From assembly GCF_050947875.1 (NCBI RefSeq), contig NC_134568.1, forward strand, positions 211,487,632-211,551,631: a stretch of 64,000 nt of DNA, given 5' to 3'. Positions 1-10,500 of the stretch are shown one piece after another (within the stretch, counting starts at the first letter, position 1; every line of letters begins with the position of its first letter). The position numbers and the translations under genes are program-made. Below the pieces are notes generated by a model. The model was not told the DNA's origin. It made no database searches and saw nothing but the letters and a program-made list of their open reading frames with translations. The DNA is from Dermacentor variabilis. Lineage: Eukaryota; Arthropoda; Arachnida; Ixodida; Ixodidae.

Positions 1-230
1 CGTACGCGGCGAGTTGGCTAGTTCAACAACATCAATGACGCACATTGCATTTGCGCACCGACTCCACCTCGGTGCCGCATTCGGTACCGCGCTCTGTGCC
101 TGCCGCGCCTTGCAAAGACTGGCGGTTTGCATCCACAATGACGCACGACAGCGCACGTTCACTGGGCTCACTCATAGATGCCTTGGCAGACACCACTTAA
201 TACTTCGTACTTGACATTAACAATTGACAT
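1..230 (+). repeat. Direct repeat, copy A
   Basis: This stretch recurs in the same orientation at about 784-1010. Shared landmarks include GGCTAGTTC, CAACATCAA, GACGCA, a GTGCCGCA block, TTCACTGGGCTCACTCATAGA and CACTTAATACTT or its one-base variants. No convincing protein is encoded. It starts at the window edge, so its left limit is unknown. A SINE interrupts it at its right end. It could be a dispersed repeat, or a long terminal repeat of an element that I cannot otherwise identify. Confidence 0.6.
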
Positions 231-430
231 AAACGAGAAAAAAGGGGGTTAACCGAGGGGCCCAATATTTCATATCATAAAAAGCCAACAAACACTGACT
301 GACACCAAGGACAACATAGGGGAAATTACTTGTGCTTAATAAATGAAATAACGAAACGATAAATTAATGGAAATTGAAGTGGATGAAAAACAACTTGCTG
401 CAAATGGGGAACAATCTTACAACCTTCGTA
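229..430 (-). mobile_element. tRNA-derived SINE (Ruka-like), 5' head lost
   Basis: The stretch is nearly identical to 52361-52560 in the same orientation. Shared blocks include GGTTAACCGAGGGGCCC (seen here on the plus strand as written), AAGCCAACAAACACTGAC and ACAACATAGGGGAAATTACT. The tRNA-like head present in the second copy is missing here after about position 430. From memory this body matches the tick SINE called Ruka; I cannot confirm that by search. Confidence 0.75.
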
Positions 431-783
431 TGGGATTGTTCCCTACTGCTGCAACTTACTGTGAGGTATAGTCGATCCAGTGGCCATTGGCTGTGCCAAT
501 ACCATGGGACCAAGCCAAGCCAGGCCACTAAGTTGTAAAGGCTGCATTTATGGCTTGTCGCGCAAGTTCTGCACGTCCAACATTTGTTCCTTCATGTGTA
601 AAATAGTGATGTGATGCTGTGCAACTTATAATCGCCATTATGATGTAATGTCGCCCTTGATGTCTGTGCCAACGATAGCAGTTATTAAGTGAGGAAGTGC
701 CAAACAATTATTGTCGTAAGGAAACTTGCAACCATTCGGCTATCGGAGTGCAGTCCACTTCTTTCTGATTCGAACGAAGTGGT
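431..783. other. Intronic or intergenic DNA, no feature seen
   Basis: I see no open frame with recognisable content, no terminal repeats and no splice-bounded exon here. Confidence 0.4.
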
Positions 784-1010
784 GTACGCACGCGGCGGCT
801 TGGCTAGTTCGACAACATCAACGACGCATTGCATTTGTTGCACTGACTCCTCGGTGCCGCACTCTGCACCTGCGGAGCCTCAAGAGGGCTGACTGTTTGC
901 AACCACAATGACGCGCAACGGGGCGCGTTCACTGGGCTCACTCATAGAAGTCTTGTCAGATGCTACTTAATACTTTGTTATTGAAAGTGTTTCAAAATGC
1001 TTCAATTGAC
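784..1010 (+). repeat. Direct repeat, copy B
   Basis: This is the second copy of the repeat at 1-230, same orientation, diverged by substitutions and small indels. It continues through CTTAATACTTTGTTATTG. It lacks the SINE insertion found at the end of copy A. Confidence 0.6.
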
Positions 1011-1211
1011 AGACGTGGAGATCGCAGCAGAAGTAGCGGCCAAATGAAGATGCTGCCGGGGTTGATCCCACAAGCGCTGATGTTTCCCGGCTCCCGACTT
1101 CATTTGAGGCTACAGCTGCTTTGGTCCTTCTATGCCACTACTGCGGTGCAATAGAAGGCACCGGCCTATCGCTTGTTGATTGTTTAGACTATGTTGAGGA
1201 CTCTGTGTATA

Positions 1212-1991
1212 ATGGGACACTAAAGGCAAATATTTAAGTCAAGCTAAAGCGGCAGATTTGTGCTCATAAGGCATCAATATCGCGAACAGAGCCTTAATAA
1301 TCGAGAAATTGAGGTAAACGCTAGACATGGTTAGAGACTTTCCCGGGACATCCAAGCCCTTGCCCGATGACAAAAGCACTCCTCACTAGTACTCAAACAT
1401 TCATCGCAAAAAACAACCTTGTATTATAAGACGAAATAAAATACTACTTGTCCAGTTCTATTTCATTCTTGAGAAAAAAAAGAACTCTTTGAAATTACCC
1501 TTGACAATCATGAAGGCGGTCGAAAAGTTTCATTTTTGCACGACTCCGCGCCACCCATGCTTTCGCGTTTCATTAGTTATGTTATCGCGTAGTGCTGCGC
1601 TGGTTTTGCTGGCTCACAAAACTCACACAAACTGCCAGTATAAGAGAATTCAACTTCTAATTGATGTCTCGGGATGCCAGAGTTCTACCCGAACAGTCTA
1701 CACCACCTGGCCAAAAAGAAGCTGCAGTGGCTCTGTCTTGGCTCAGTGCCGCCGTCTATCGGGCGCCGTTTTACTCACTGACGGCAGCAAAGGATGGTGA
1801 TGGCGTATGCAACGTCACCACTCCCCCGGTTGGGTGGCGGGAAATTTGAATTTTGAAAAAGGCATTCAGACCCTTCAGATGTAATTTTCTTATAAACTAA
1901 GTCTTTTCTTGGTGCGAAACAAGCATTGCAAGGTTTCTGAAATGGTATTTAAACAGTCCACGTTGACTTAGTATTTGCCTTTAGTGTCCCT
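1212..1991. mobile_element. piggyBac-type MITE, TTAA family 1
   Basis: Inverted termini GGGACACTAAAGGCAAATA (1214-1232) and the complementary TATTTGCCTTTAGTGTCCC ending at 1990 bound about 780 bp of non-coding DNA. The right end runs into TTAA at 1992-1995 (CCCT then TTAA). The left side reads ATAA then TGGG, so the left target site has drifted. TTAA targets and an AGGG start are typical of piggyBac-mobilised MITEs. It encodes no transposase. Confidence 0.7.
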
Positions 1992-2099
1992 TTAAGCACG
2001 GGGCTGTCAATAAAAAGCAGGCTACACGGCCGCAGTACTTTCAGTCAAATAAATAAATAATTTGTGTGAAGCTTCAAGTGAGTATTTACTGTGCCACGA

Positions 2100-2271
2100 T
2101 TGGGGCACGATCGGGGATCGTTGTTCGGAGCACGCGTTCGGTTTCGCCGCGTGCGATTGGCCTAGGCTGCGCAGACTTCGCACGGCTGACGAAGTCGGTG
2201 CGGCCTAGGCCAATTGCGTGCGGCGTAACCGAACGCACGCTCCGAACAACGATCCCCAATCGCGCCCTTGG
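2100..2271. repeat. Fold-back (hairpin) element, about 80 bp arms
   Basis: Two arms of about 80 bp are reverse complements of each other with roughly a dozen mismatches. The loop is about 9 bp at 2181-2189. Conserved arm cores are GGGGATCGTTGTTCGGAGC and TTGGCCTAGGC. It opens small reading frames on both strands that are mirror translations of each other and are not genes. Confidence 0.75.
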
Positions 2272-2644
2272 TTCTTTGATTTGCAGAAGTTTTTGATGCA
2301 TTTTTTATGCAATTTTACGTACTCAATTCTGGCTCTATCGAACTATTTCGCGATCACCGCACTGTGATATATTGAGGTTTGACTGTAGTTGGTACAAGCT
2401 GGACACCTGATCATACCGTGTGTGTCTTGCAAGCAGACAAAAAGCTATACATGGATGCAAGGAAGCAGCGTACATGTGCATATCCCATGAACCCCGTAAG
2501 TGTCCATGTTTATGATGTTGACAATATTCACAAAGCCTACAAAATCTCATGGAGCTCGAGCACCCACAAAACGAGTCATATTCGTGACAATGTCGCAGGA
2601 CACTGCAAGCTCAGATGAGCATTCTCGCTTGGCTTAAAATTGTA

Positions 2645-3745
2645 CAGTAAAACCTCGTTAATTAAGAAAATCAATTCAGACTCATACTCTGCTTCTGGCA
2701 GGCATATGCTTTTAATGCAATCAATCTTTTGTTAATTCGGACGTATTTGGCCACACATCAATTAATTCGGACAACTCTCGGAGCTCAGCGAGCACTGCAA
2801 AGGTGCGACACAAAAGCGCAAAAGTGACACCAGTGTCCAACCAAAATGAAGCGGCAGAGTCCCCATCGCCATAGTTCTCAGCGGATATAGTAAGTGAATG
2901 ACAGCAATGGGGGAATGCTTCCTGTCTATTGATGCCTCTCTCCTCACATTTACCGCCGCGCAGATGACCGCCTGCCTTCATAACTATGTAGTCCACAGTG
3001 GTTGTGCCAAACAGTAGTTTCATTTTGAATCTGTGCACATGTTGGCTGCGTGCCTTCAGAACTGCAAGATCGCCATCCATGGCCACGTTGATAGTGGCTG
3101 TGGTTTTGTCCGCAGCAGTTGTGGCAAACAGTTTCGTTCTGGCTCTGTACGTGCGTCGGCTGCATACCTTCATTAAGCGTAGTCACCATCTATGATCACC
3201 TCAATAGGGACTATGGTTTCGTCCACAGTTCTTGCAGCGAATGGTAGTGTTTCGACTCTGTACATGCGTCGGCCACGTGCCTTCAGAACCGCAAGGTTTC
3301 CAGCTATGATTGCATTGATAGCAGCTGCTGTTTTGTCCACAGCAATTGCAGAAAACAATTGTTTCGTTCTGGCTCTGCGCAAAGCTGCCGAGAGCGCTGG
3401 CTACATCACGATGGACAGGAAATCTGTTGGCGACCAGCTCACTGGCGAAAAAATAATCAGCATGTGCGCACGAAATTGAAAAGCATGTCTCAAATGAAGG
3501 TGTGCACCACCGTCATGCTGCGAAGAAAGTCTCAACATCTTTGCCGCTGCAAGACACGATGACAAGGATTGCAGCTTTCGCAGTGCTTTTGTACAAAATA
3601 GAAACGGGATTTGCTCATTCATTAACTAAAAGCATGTTGACATAGTAAGCATTTGTTTGTTTTCTTGATACCCTCGATAATTCGACATTCGGTTGATCTG
3701 GACATTTTTTAGTCCCATGAGATTTTAACTAATGAGGATTTACTG
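2645..3745 (+). mobile_element. Degenerate Tigger/pogo DNA transposon
   Basis: The left end CAGTAAAACCTCGTTAATTA follows TA at 2643-2644. The right end is a diverged inverted copy (TAACTAATGAGGATTTACTG, ending 3745). Subterminal TTAATTCGGAC motifs are typical of Tigger elements. Short coding remnants near 3370-3640 resemble the transposase C-terminus (for example SVGDQLT). The interior carries the tandem repeat described separately. Confidence 0.7.
2991..3390. repeat. Tandem repeat, period about 115 bp, about four degenerate units
   Basis: The anchor GTCCACAG or GTCCGCAG, followed by a TT-G-AAACA-T-GTTTC-TTCTG-CTCTG-like block, recurs at 2991, 3108, 3221 and 3335, so the spacing is 113-117 bp. 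Units are about 70-80 percent alike by eye. On the minus strand the units read as repeats of a VDKT...GDLAVLKARG-like peptide, which may be fortuitous. Confidence 0.7.
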
Positions 3746-3795
3746 ATATTAAAATTTTCTAGGTAATGGTCACCATGAATACTCCATCAGATGTA

Positions 3796-4354
3796 CGAGG
3801 GCGAATCAGAAGGTCCTTGCCTCCATTTTTTCATTTTTTATTAGCCAAAATAAGGTACATAGAGGCAATTACAAATATATGTACTATTCTACGTACCTTA
3901 CACTATTTTTCCACAGTCCCCACACCAGAGCACTAAATTTGAAATGCCCCTCCGGCTGACTGTGGAACCACTGTTGGACTGCTGTCTTGGCTTCATTACT
4001 GCACGTGAATCTCTGTCCTGGCAGGAACTTCTTTAGCAGACCGACAACGTGGAAATCACTAGGGGCGAGGTCTGGATTGTACGATGGGTGGTCCAGATTC
4101 TCCCAGTGAAATGACCAGAGCTTGTCGGCAGTTCTGATTGCCGCACTTCGTTGTGCTTCACACAACCACGGCGTACAAGCAACTGCCATTTTCAAGGACT
4201 GTCAGCAGCACCATGGCGCAGGACTACTGGCAGATAAGGCTAGGCCAGTCTAAGAAAGGTCCACCGCTGGGAATGGACATGCTAACTTCACATTTACAGC
4301 CGTAATTTGGCTAGAAAAAAAAAATAGGGGCAAAGACTTTCTGATTTGCCCTCA
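3796..4354 (-). mobile_element. Internally deleted mariner element
   Basis: The left end CGAGGGCGAATCAGAAGGTC follows TA at 3794-3795. The right end is the inverted GACTTTCTGATTTGCCCTCA. At about 560 bp it is less than half the length of an autonomous mariner. It keeps only the 3' third of a minus-strand transposase gene. Confidence 0.8.
3884..4195 (-). pseudogene. mariner transposase, C-terminal fragment
   Basis: The frame contains LDHPSYNPDLAPSDFH, the signature around the third catalytic Asp of mariner (usual form DHPPYSPDLAPSDYHLF), then LLKKFLPGQRF and a tail ending in VRYVE. Everything upstream of roughly the second catalytic Asp is missing and there is no valid start, so this is a dead fragment inside the deleted element. 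Confidence 0.85.
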
Positions 4355-4487
4355 AACTTATGAATATGCAGGATAATCGAACACCACAAACATCAAGGGT
4401 TTGAAATGATGGTGCCAGTGGTCCTTTAACAACACAGCATGTGACAAAAAAAAGAAGACATAATTCCACACAAAAACTTGCAATCAC

Positions 4488-4588
4488 CTGATAGAGAGGG
4501 GTTCATCTTCTTCAGAATCAGACTCCAAAGCACGCTTGACTTTGACAGGCGACGTATCGGAGAGCCTTTGCTGTGGCTTGCGTGCAGA
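4488..4588 (-). CDS. Top1: Top1 exon 6
   Basis: 101 bp. The acceptor TTATTTCTCTGTAG precedes SARKPQQRLSDT, and the donor CAG/GTGATT follows DEPLSI. It starts in phase 0 and leaves two bases (phase 2), so the next exon must be off the left edge. The acidic ESDSEEDEPLS plus basic RKP/KVKRA pattern matches the region just before the core domain in insect Top1. No further exon is visible between 1 and 4487. Confidence 0.75.
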
Positions 4589-7500
4589 CTACAGAGAAAT
4601 AAAAAGTAACATTAACATAATTTATTGCATTATTAAAACCAACATTAGGTTAAAGGCTATCTTTGACACTTTTGGTGAATTCCACAGGTTGATTAGGAGC
4701 AGCTTGCTTTTTTCTCAATTGAGAATGCGCCTTGCTTTTATAATCAGGTAGAGAATGAAGTCCTTTGTACAGCAGAAGTGCCTTAATTCAACCCCCATAG
4801 TATGGAGAAGTCCTAGAGCAAGGCAAATGTTGAGGGCTATAAGCATGACAAATGAAGAAGTGGTGCTTCCATTCAACAGAAATAAGACAAAAGCATACAC
4901 ATAGCAACAATTATCACTTGAAAAATTGTGGAAAGCGCAGTAACACTGCAGTTTTTCCTCCCCCTTGCCTTGCAGTGTGCCATGTGGGGCAAAAGGTGCA
5001 GCTGGCAGTTCCTTAAGTATGACATGTTCAATGTGACAAACACGACAGAAACGCTGGGCGATTTTAAGGGGTGCTTTGATTTCGACCTCCATATTAACGT
5101 TCAGCTATTTTTTGTACTATACAGTAAAACCTCGTTAAACCGTACCCACTTAAACAGTAGTTTCGTTTTAAAAGTAGTAAGTCAAGTCCCTAACTGAGTG
5201 GCCATTGAACATAATGGGTTTTGTATTGCATAAACCATACCAGCTTATTGCATATGTATTGGTGATCACATAGTATTTCCACTTTTTGTCGCGCAATCAC
5301 AGCGATGCGTTGTCCCCATCGGCCCGATGGAGACAACGGTTACATCGGTCAGAACAAGCCTCAGAGATAGAACAACGCCCTCCAAGCGCCCTGTGCGTTT
5401 GTGCGTGAAACCACATCAACACCAATATCATTTTGGCGTCGTGCAAGCGAGGACTCGCATCATGCCGAAGCTCGGATAAAAAACACTGGGTGCTCAGCAT
5501 AGAAGAAAAACTGGACATTGTTCGTGCTATCACACGTGGCACAAAGAAATCGATGATGGCACGTGACAGGGATCTAATGTTGACTACGGTCTGTGGCATT
5601 TGCAATGCGAAGAAGTTGCTTGGCAGTGCTGCTGCAACCGCAAGATGTCGGCTATGAGGTTCGACTTTTCGTCATCGTTGCCTCTGTTGCCGAAGTGTCG
5701 CCTAACAACAGTGATGACAACACGGAAAGTGACAGCACGGGCGAGTCGGGCCCGACAGTGTCAGAAGCTGCGCATTACGCCAGTGTCACGATTGATTGAA
5801 AACTTTATTGCACCGAGTTCAGGTGCCCGCCTCTTAACCTACACGCAGGTGGAGGGGACGACGAAGCAGTCCCCGCGCGTTGAGGACGGCGACTCTTCAC
5901 GGCCTCAACAGCCAGGCAGATTGCTCAACGCTGGTCGTCTTCAGCCTCGCTCTGTAGCAAGGCCTCCCAGGCTTCTCTACTGTCAATATTTTCCTTGGCC
6001 CCTAGGGAGCCAGCACACTCCCCATATTACATTGTCTAGCATACCTTTTTCCTTACAAATTTTGCAGAGGGCGTCGTTATAGTCCCTCGTCTGAGTTTAG
6101 TAGATCCAATATGGTGATGTACAATTGTTTCCCTGGAGGCGCCGCCAAATGCGAGCATCCTCCAGAGAGAGAGACTGATGCGGTGGCGAAAAGATTTGTA
6201 ATGATCTACAATTTCCCTGTACGTGATGATGTTATCTTTGATCCCTGGAACTGGCTGCTCTAGAGTTGCCCTGTGGTAGAGTGCTCGGGCAAGCTCGTGA
6301 GCGGCTTCGTTACCTGGGACTTCATGGGCCGGAACCCAAATAAAAGTTATGTCCCTCCTAGGAGGGTTATTGAGTAGAATTTAGAGGGCCTCATCTGGGA
6401 TTCTCCCTTTGCTAAAATTGCGGAAGCTAATTTGGTATCGCATAATATGACTCCCGCTTTTGTACCCACACAAACGAGCGCTACTGCAACCTCCTCGGCT
6501 GCACAGGCATTCCTCGTGCACGTGGAATACGCTATCTTAACACACCAGTCACCATCAACCACCGTTGATACCGCAGCCGTCTCTGCTGCAAGCGGCATAT
6601 GCAAGCGGCATCGCACATGTTTCCATTTCTTTGAGTCTGGCTAGTTCGCACCTGATATTCCTGTTCCATCTTTGTGCCTTGAGTCTTTTCTCCAGGTTAC
6701 TCTTTCTGCTCCACATGTTCAGCAGTTTGCTGTCTAGCGCTGGGGATGCGTCATCTTCTACAGCTGTAGTCGCTTGCCCTATGTGCATTTTAAGGAGGTG
6801 TGTCCACTCGTCGATATTGTAGATATCGTCCTGCAGTGAGGCCTCCTTTCTTATCTCTCTGAATTTATCCGGCTGTTTGATGAGGCGAGTCATGACGCCT
6901 TTTCCTAGCGTGAGCGAAATAATAAAGTGGTTGCTGCCTAGATTTTGTCCTGTGCTTCTGCAGATTACTGTTCCCGCCATATGGCTTATCGTGAGGTCGG
7001 GCACAGTATCCCCGGTTATACTGTTGCCTGTACGCGTAGGGACGCATGGGTCAGTATGTAGAGTAAGCCCTAGCATTTGTATATCCTCCCAAATTCATCT
7101 ACCTTTTGGGTCTCTGTATGTATATCCCCCTTCCTCGTGAACCGCGTTGACATCTCCCATAATGATGAGAGGTCTCCCATCTGTGGCTCTGAGTGCTTTG
7201 CGGAATAAAGTAATGAATTTAATTTTCTTCTGCCTGGGTGTGCTGTACCCACACAGCAGGAATATGCTATTTTTATTTTTCTTTCCTGTGATAATCTCAA
7301 CGAGAACAGCCTCTGCCTCGATAGGGGAGACAACATGGACTATGGTTGCAATGTTTTGCTTTACAAAGGTGGCGACTCGAAATTTATCCCCTTGCCGCTG
7401 TCAAAGCTTTGCTAACCCGATAATCTAACAGGGGCTTTACCTGTTTCTTGCATGACTATGGCTACGGGTGCTTCCTGCTGTAGCTCGAGGTATTGTTGCA

Positions 7501-10500
7501 GCAACGCTCTTTTCCTCTGGTGCCCGCTACAACTTCCCTGCCAGAATGTGGAAGCATTTTTCTTACCCGAATGCTTATCCATTTCTATAAAGAATTGCTT
7601 ATATTGCCCTCATTTTCTCGCACAGCCTAGCTATTGTCGTGCCTAAGGTATCGTGTCTAAGGTATAAAGGATGAAATCATCGCGACGAGAACAGCACCCC
7701 GGAATGAAATAGGTGCCCCGCGACTTCTGCAGTGCTACTGCGCCCGTGCACGGAGAATATGCAACTGAATGAGGAATCTGCCGTGCAAGTGTTTGCCGAG
7801 AAGAGGGAGCTGGCTGAAAAGCTAGCTCACAGCTTCAGTAAATTTGAGGCCGCTGTTGTCGTTGCTAGGCCGCCGTGGCATCAAACGAAAACGACAGGCT
7901 TTTATCGCGCAAAGTGAATAAATACTGCATGTTTTTGCCTTTTCATTGCGCTCTCACGGAGTTATGTTTTTGACAGGGAAGTGGGCGATCTCGTGCTATT
8001 TTGGTTAAGCAGTACTACCATTTAGTACATACTTTATCCGAGCTCCGGCCAACTACCGTATTTACACGATTGTAAGTCGACCCCTTTTTTAAAATTTGAA
8101 AGTCTTAAGTTGGGGGGTCGACTTACAATCGAAACCAAAACATGGCCCCGCCAAAAAAAAGCGATACCAACGAGAGCTACAACGTAGTTACAATTTTATG
8201 TTTGCTCTACGGTCCTACCCGTATCTTTTCGCTATCCCGCGTGTTTGTTTGCTTTTCGGAAGGGTTTTTCAACATTTTTGAGTCTTACAGTGCATGCAAT
8301 ACTCATGGGGGGTGTCGATAGTTGATGGAAGCGCCGCCGTTCCCATTTGCGGCGGCACCCTTAGAACGGCGGCGCTTGCGGGGAGTATCGGTAGTTCATG
8401 GAAGAGCAGACACCGTTCGTGGGTTTCTCTTTCTCTGTTTAAAGGCCTTAAAGGCATTGGCATTGGTTTGACCAACTTTTTGACGCGCTCCACTTGACTG
8501 CCGGCTACGTGCTACTTCTATGCTTCCCCAGTCGTCATGAGTGCTGCAGGCCCACTAATCTTTCGGCACTAGTTCACAGCAGCGTTCAAGAGGGCTGCCA
8601 TCCTTTACGCCGAAGAAACAAATCACTGCGCTGCGGGCCGCAATTTCGATGTTTCTAAACGGGTGGTGCGAGAGTGGCGACTGCAGCGAAGTGAAATTTT
8701 CACCCTGTGGCGGCAAGTGAGAAATTTCCCACGTGCCGAAGTCTGGACGCTTTCCAGAGCTGTAGGCTAAGCTTGCGGCAGCGTCGCTGAAATGCGTGAT
8801 CGGTCCCTGCCAGTGAAGTGTGACGTGGTCATGAAACAAGCCCGGACCTTCGCCTTAATTTTAAGGTTCTGCTCCGCCGTGAGTACGAGTGGCTGGCGGC
8901 AGAAGACTGCGAAATTACGCCAACTGGACCTGTCAAAAGAGCCTCCCTGACGGCTGCGTGTGGTTGGGTGCATTTGGCGTGGGCTGCTGTTCTGCAAGAT
9001 GTCCTGGTGCGGTCGTTTGCCAAATTTGAAATTTCGCTGGACCACGACACGCTGTGGGACCGCAGCAACGATGACGATGGCAGCACTAGTGAAGACGAGT
9101 AGTCCAGTGACCATGTCAGCTACTAATAAATTTTCGTTATCAAATGCGCCCTCGGGTTTTTTTTTTTTTTTTTTCGGTCAAGCGATATGGGGGGGTCGAC
9201 TTACATTCGAGTCGACTTACAATCGTGTAAATACGGTACGATTTAACGAGGTTACGCTGTACTGGATTACGAGTAAGGCTGTCTACCAACTCTCTTATGA
9301 CAGAATAAAAGCACATGGGCTCAACCATGACAAAGCATGTACCGTATTTTCCGGTGTATAAGACGCACCCTTGTATAAGACGCACTCGCCATATATGAAG
9401 GCTCTCATTGAAAAAGTTGGTATATAAGACGCACCCGTGTATAAGACGCACCCCAATTTACCCACTTAGGCTAGTCAGGGTTAATTAAACACGCTTGATC
9501 GACCCATCACCACTCAACCACTGAGCCACCGCGGCGGCCTGTGAGAAGTTCTTAAGCAACGCTAAGTGATCGCAAAAGGCAACACTCACGCCATACCCGC
9601 CCACGTTTTAGCAAAAAAGAAAGAAAAATACGACGAAAGAACTCTCCCGTATGTCCATAACAACATTTTATTTTTACTTAAAACCATCGAAGTCTTCATC
9701 TTCGGATGCGCTCTCAAAAAGCTCGCCCATTTCTGGAGGCAACGCGGCTGAAGCATTCTCTTCATACTCAGAACCGCTGGTCTGATTGTCGTCGTGCTCG
9801 GTTGGCGATGAAGCTAGCAGGCCAGCCTTCCGGAACCCTGCAGTTATGGTTGCCACTCTAACAGCACTCCAGGCCTCATGGACCCACTTCGCAACTTCGC
9901 TGTAAGAAGCGCGCCTCATGCGTCCAGTTGCGGTGTAGCTGTGCTCGCCTTCCGTCATCCACGCCTCCCAAATACGTCGCAAAATAGCTTTAAAGCTGCG
10001 GTTGACGGAAATATCCAAAGGCTGTAGAACCTTCGTCAAACCACCGGGTATTATTGTAGGGGTACAGTTCTTCGCCTTGATTTGCCTCAGTGTCAAGTCA
10101 GTAATGTGCGCCCGCATGCTATCCATAACCAGAAGGCTTTTCCGGGAGTGAAAAAATCCATCCGGGCGCTTCGAAAAGCACTTTTCGAGCCAAACTCCCA
10201 TCATTTGCTCATCCATCCAGCCCTTCTGGTTAGTTGTGACAATAACACCAGGCGGAAAGCTTTCTTTTGGCATCGTTTTCCTTTTAAAAATTATCATCGG
10301 CGGCAGCTTTGTTCCGTCAGCACAGCACGCAAGTACGACAGTGAAGTGAGACTTTTCGTGCCCAGTTGTTCGTACTGTGACAGTCTTATCACCTTTCTGA
10401 GCGACACTTTTTGACATAGGGATGTCAAATGTTAGAGGCACTTCGTCCATGTTTACGATGTGGCTGTCGATGATGTTATTCTTTTCGACTTCCTTCTTCA

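Larger units (their letters stand above)
5122..9259 (+). mobile_element. Tigger/pogo element, host of two later insertions
   Basis: The left terminus CAGTAAAACCTCGTTAAACC follows TA at 5120-5121. The right terminus TTTAACGAGGTTACGCTG ends at 9259 and is followed by TA at 9260-9261. The ends are imperfect inverted copies. An N-terminal (about 5427) and a C-terminal (about 7732) piece of plus-strand transposase lie between them. A LINE (about 5795-7650) and a pogo-type element (8056-9236) sit inside, so the original element was much shorter than the present 4.1 kb. Confidence 0.75.

Noticed and set aside
2086..2301. Small proteins encoded on both strands
   Set aside because: Mirror-image translations caused by the fold-back repeat.
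4715..5092. 125-codon minus-strand frame in a Top1 intron
   Set aside because: No motif, no splice support, and Cys/Phe/Leu-rich composition of AT-rich chance frames.
6555..7076. Independent 173-residue gene
   Set aside because: It contains endonuclease motifs of a LINE (PTRTGNSITGDTVPDLT) and is part of the decayed element at 5795-7650.
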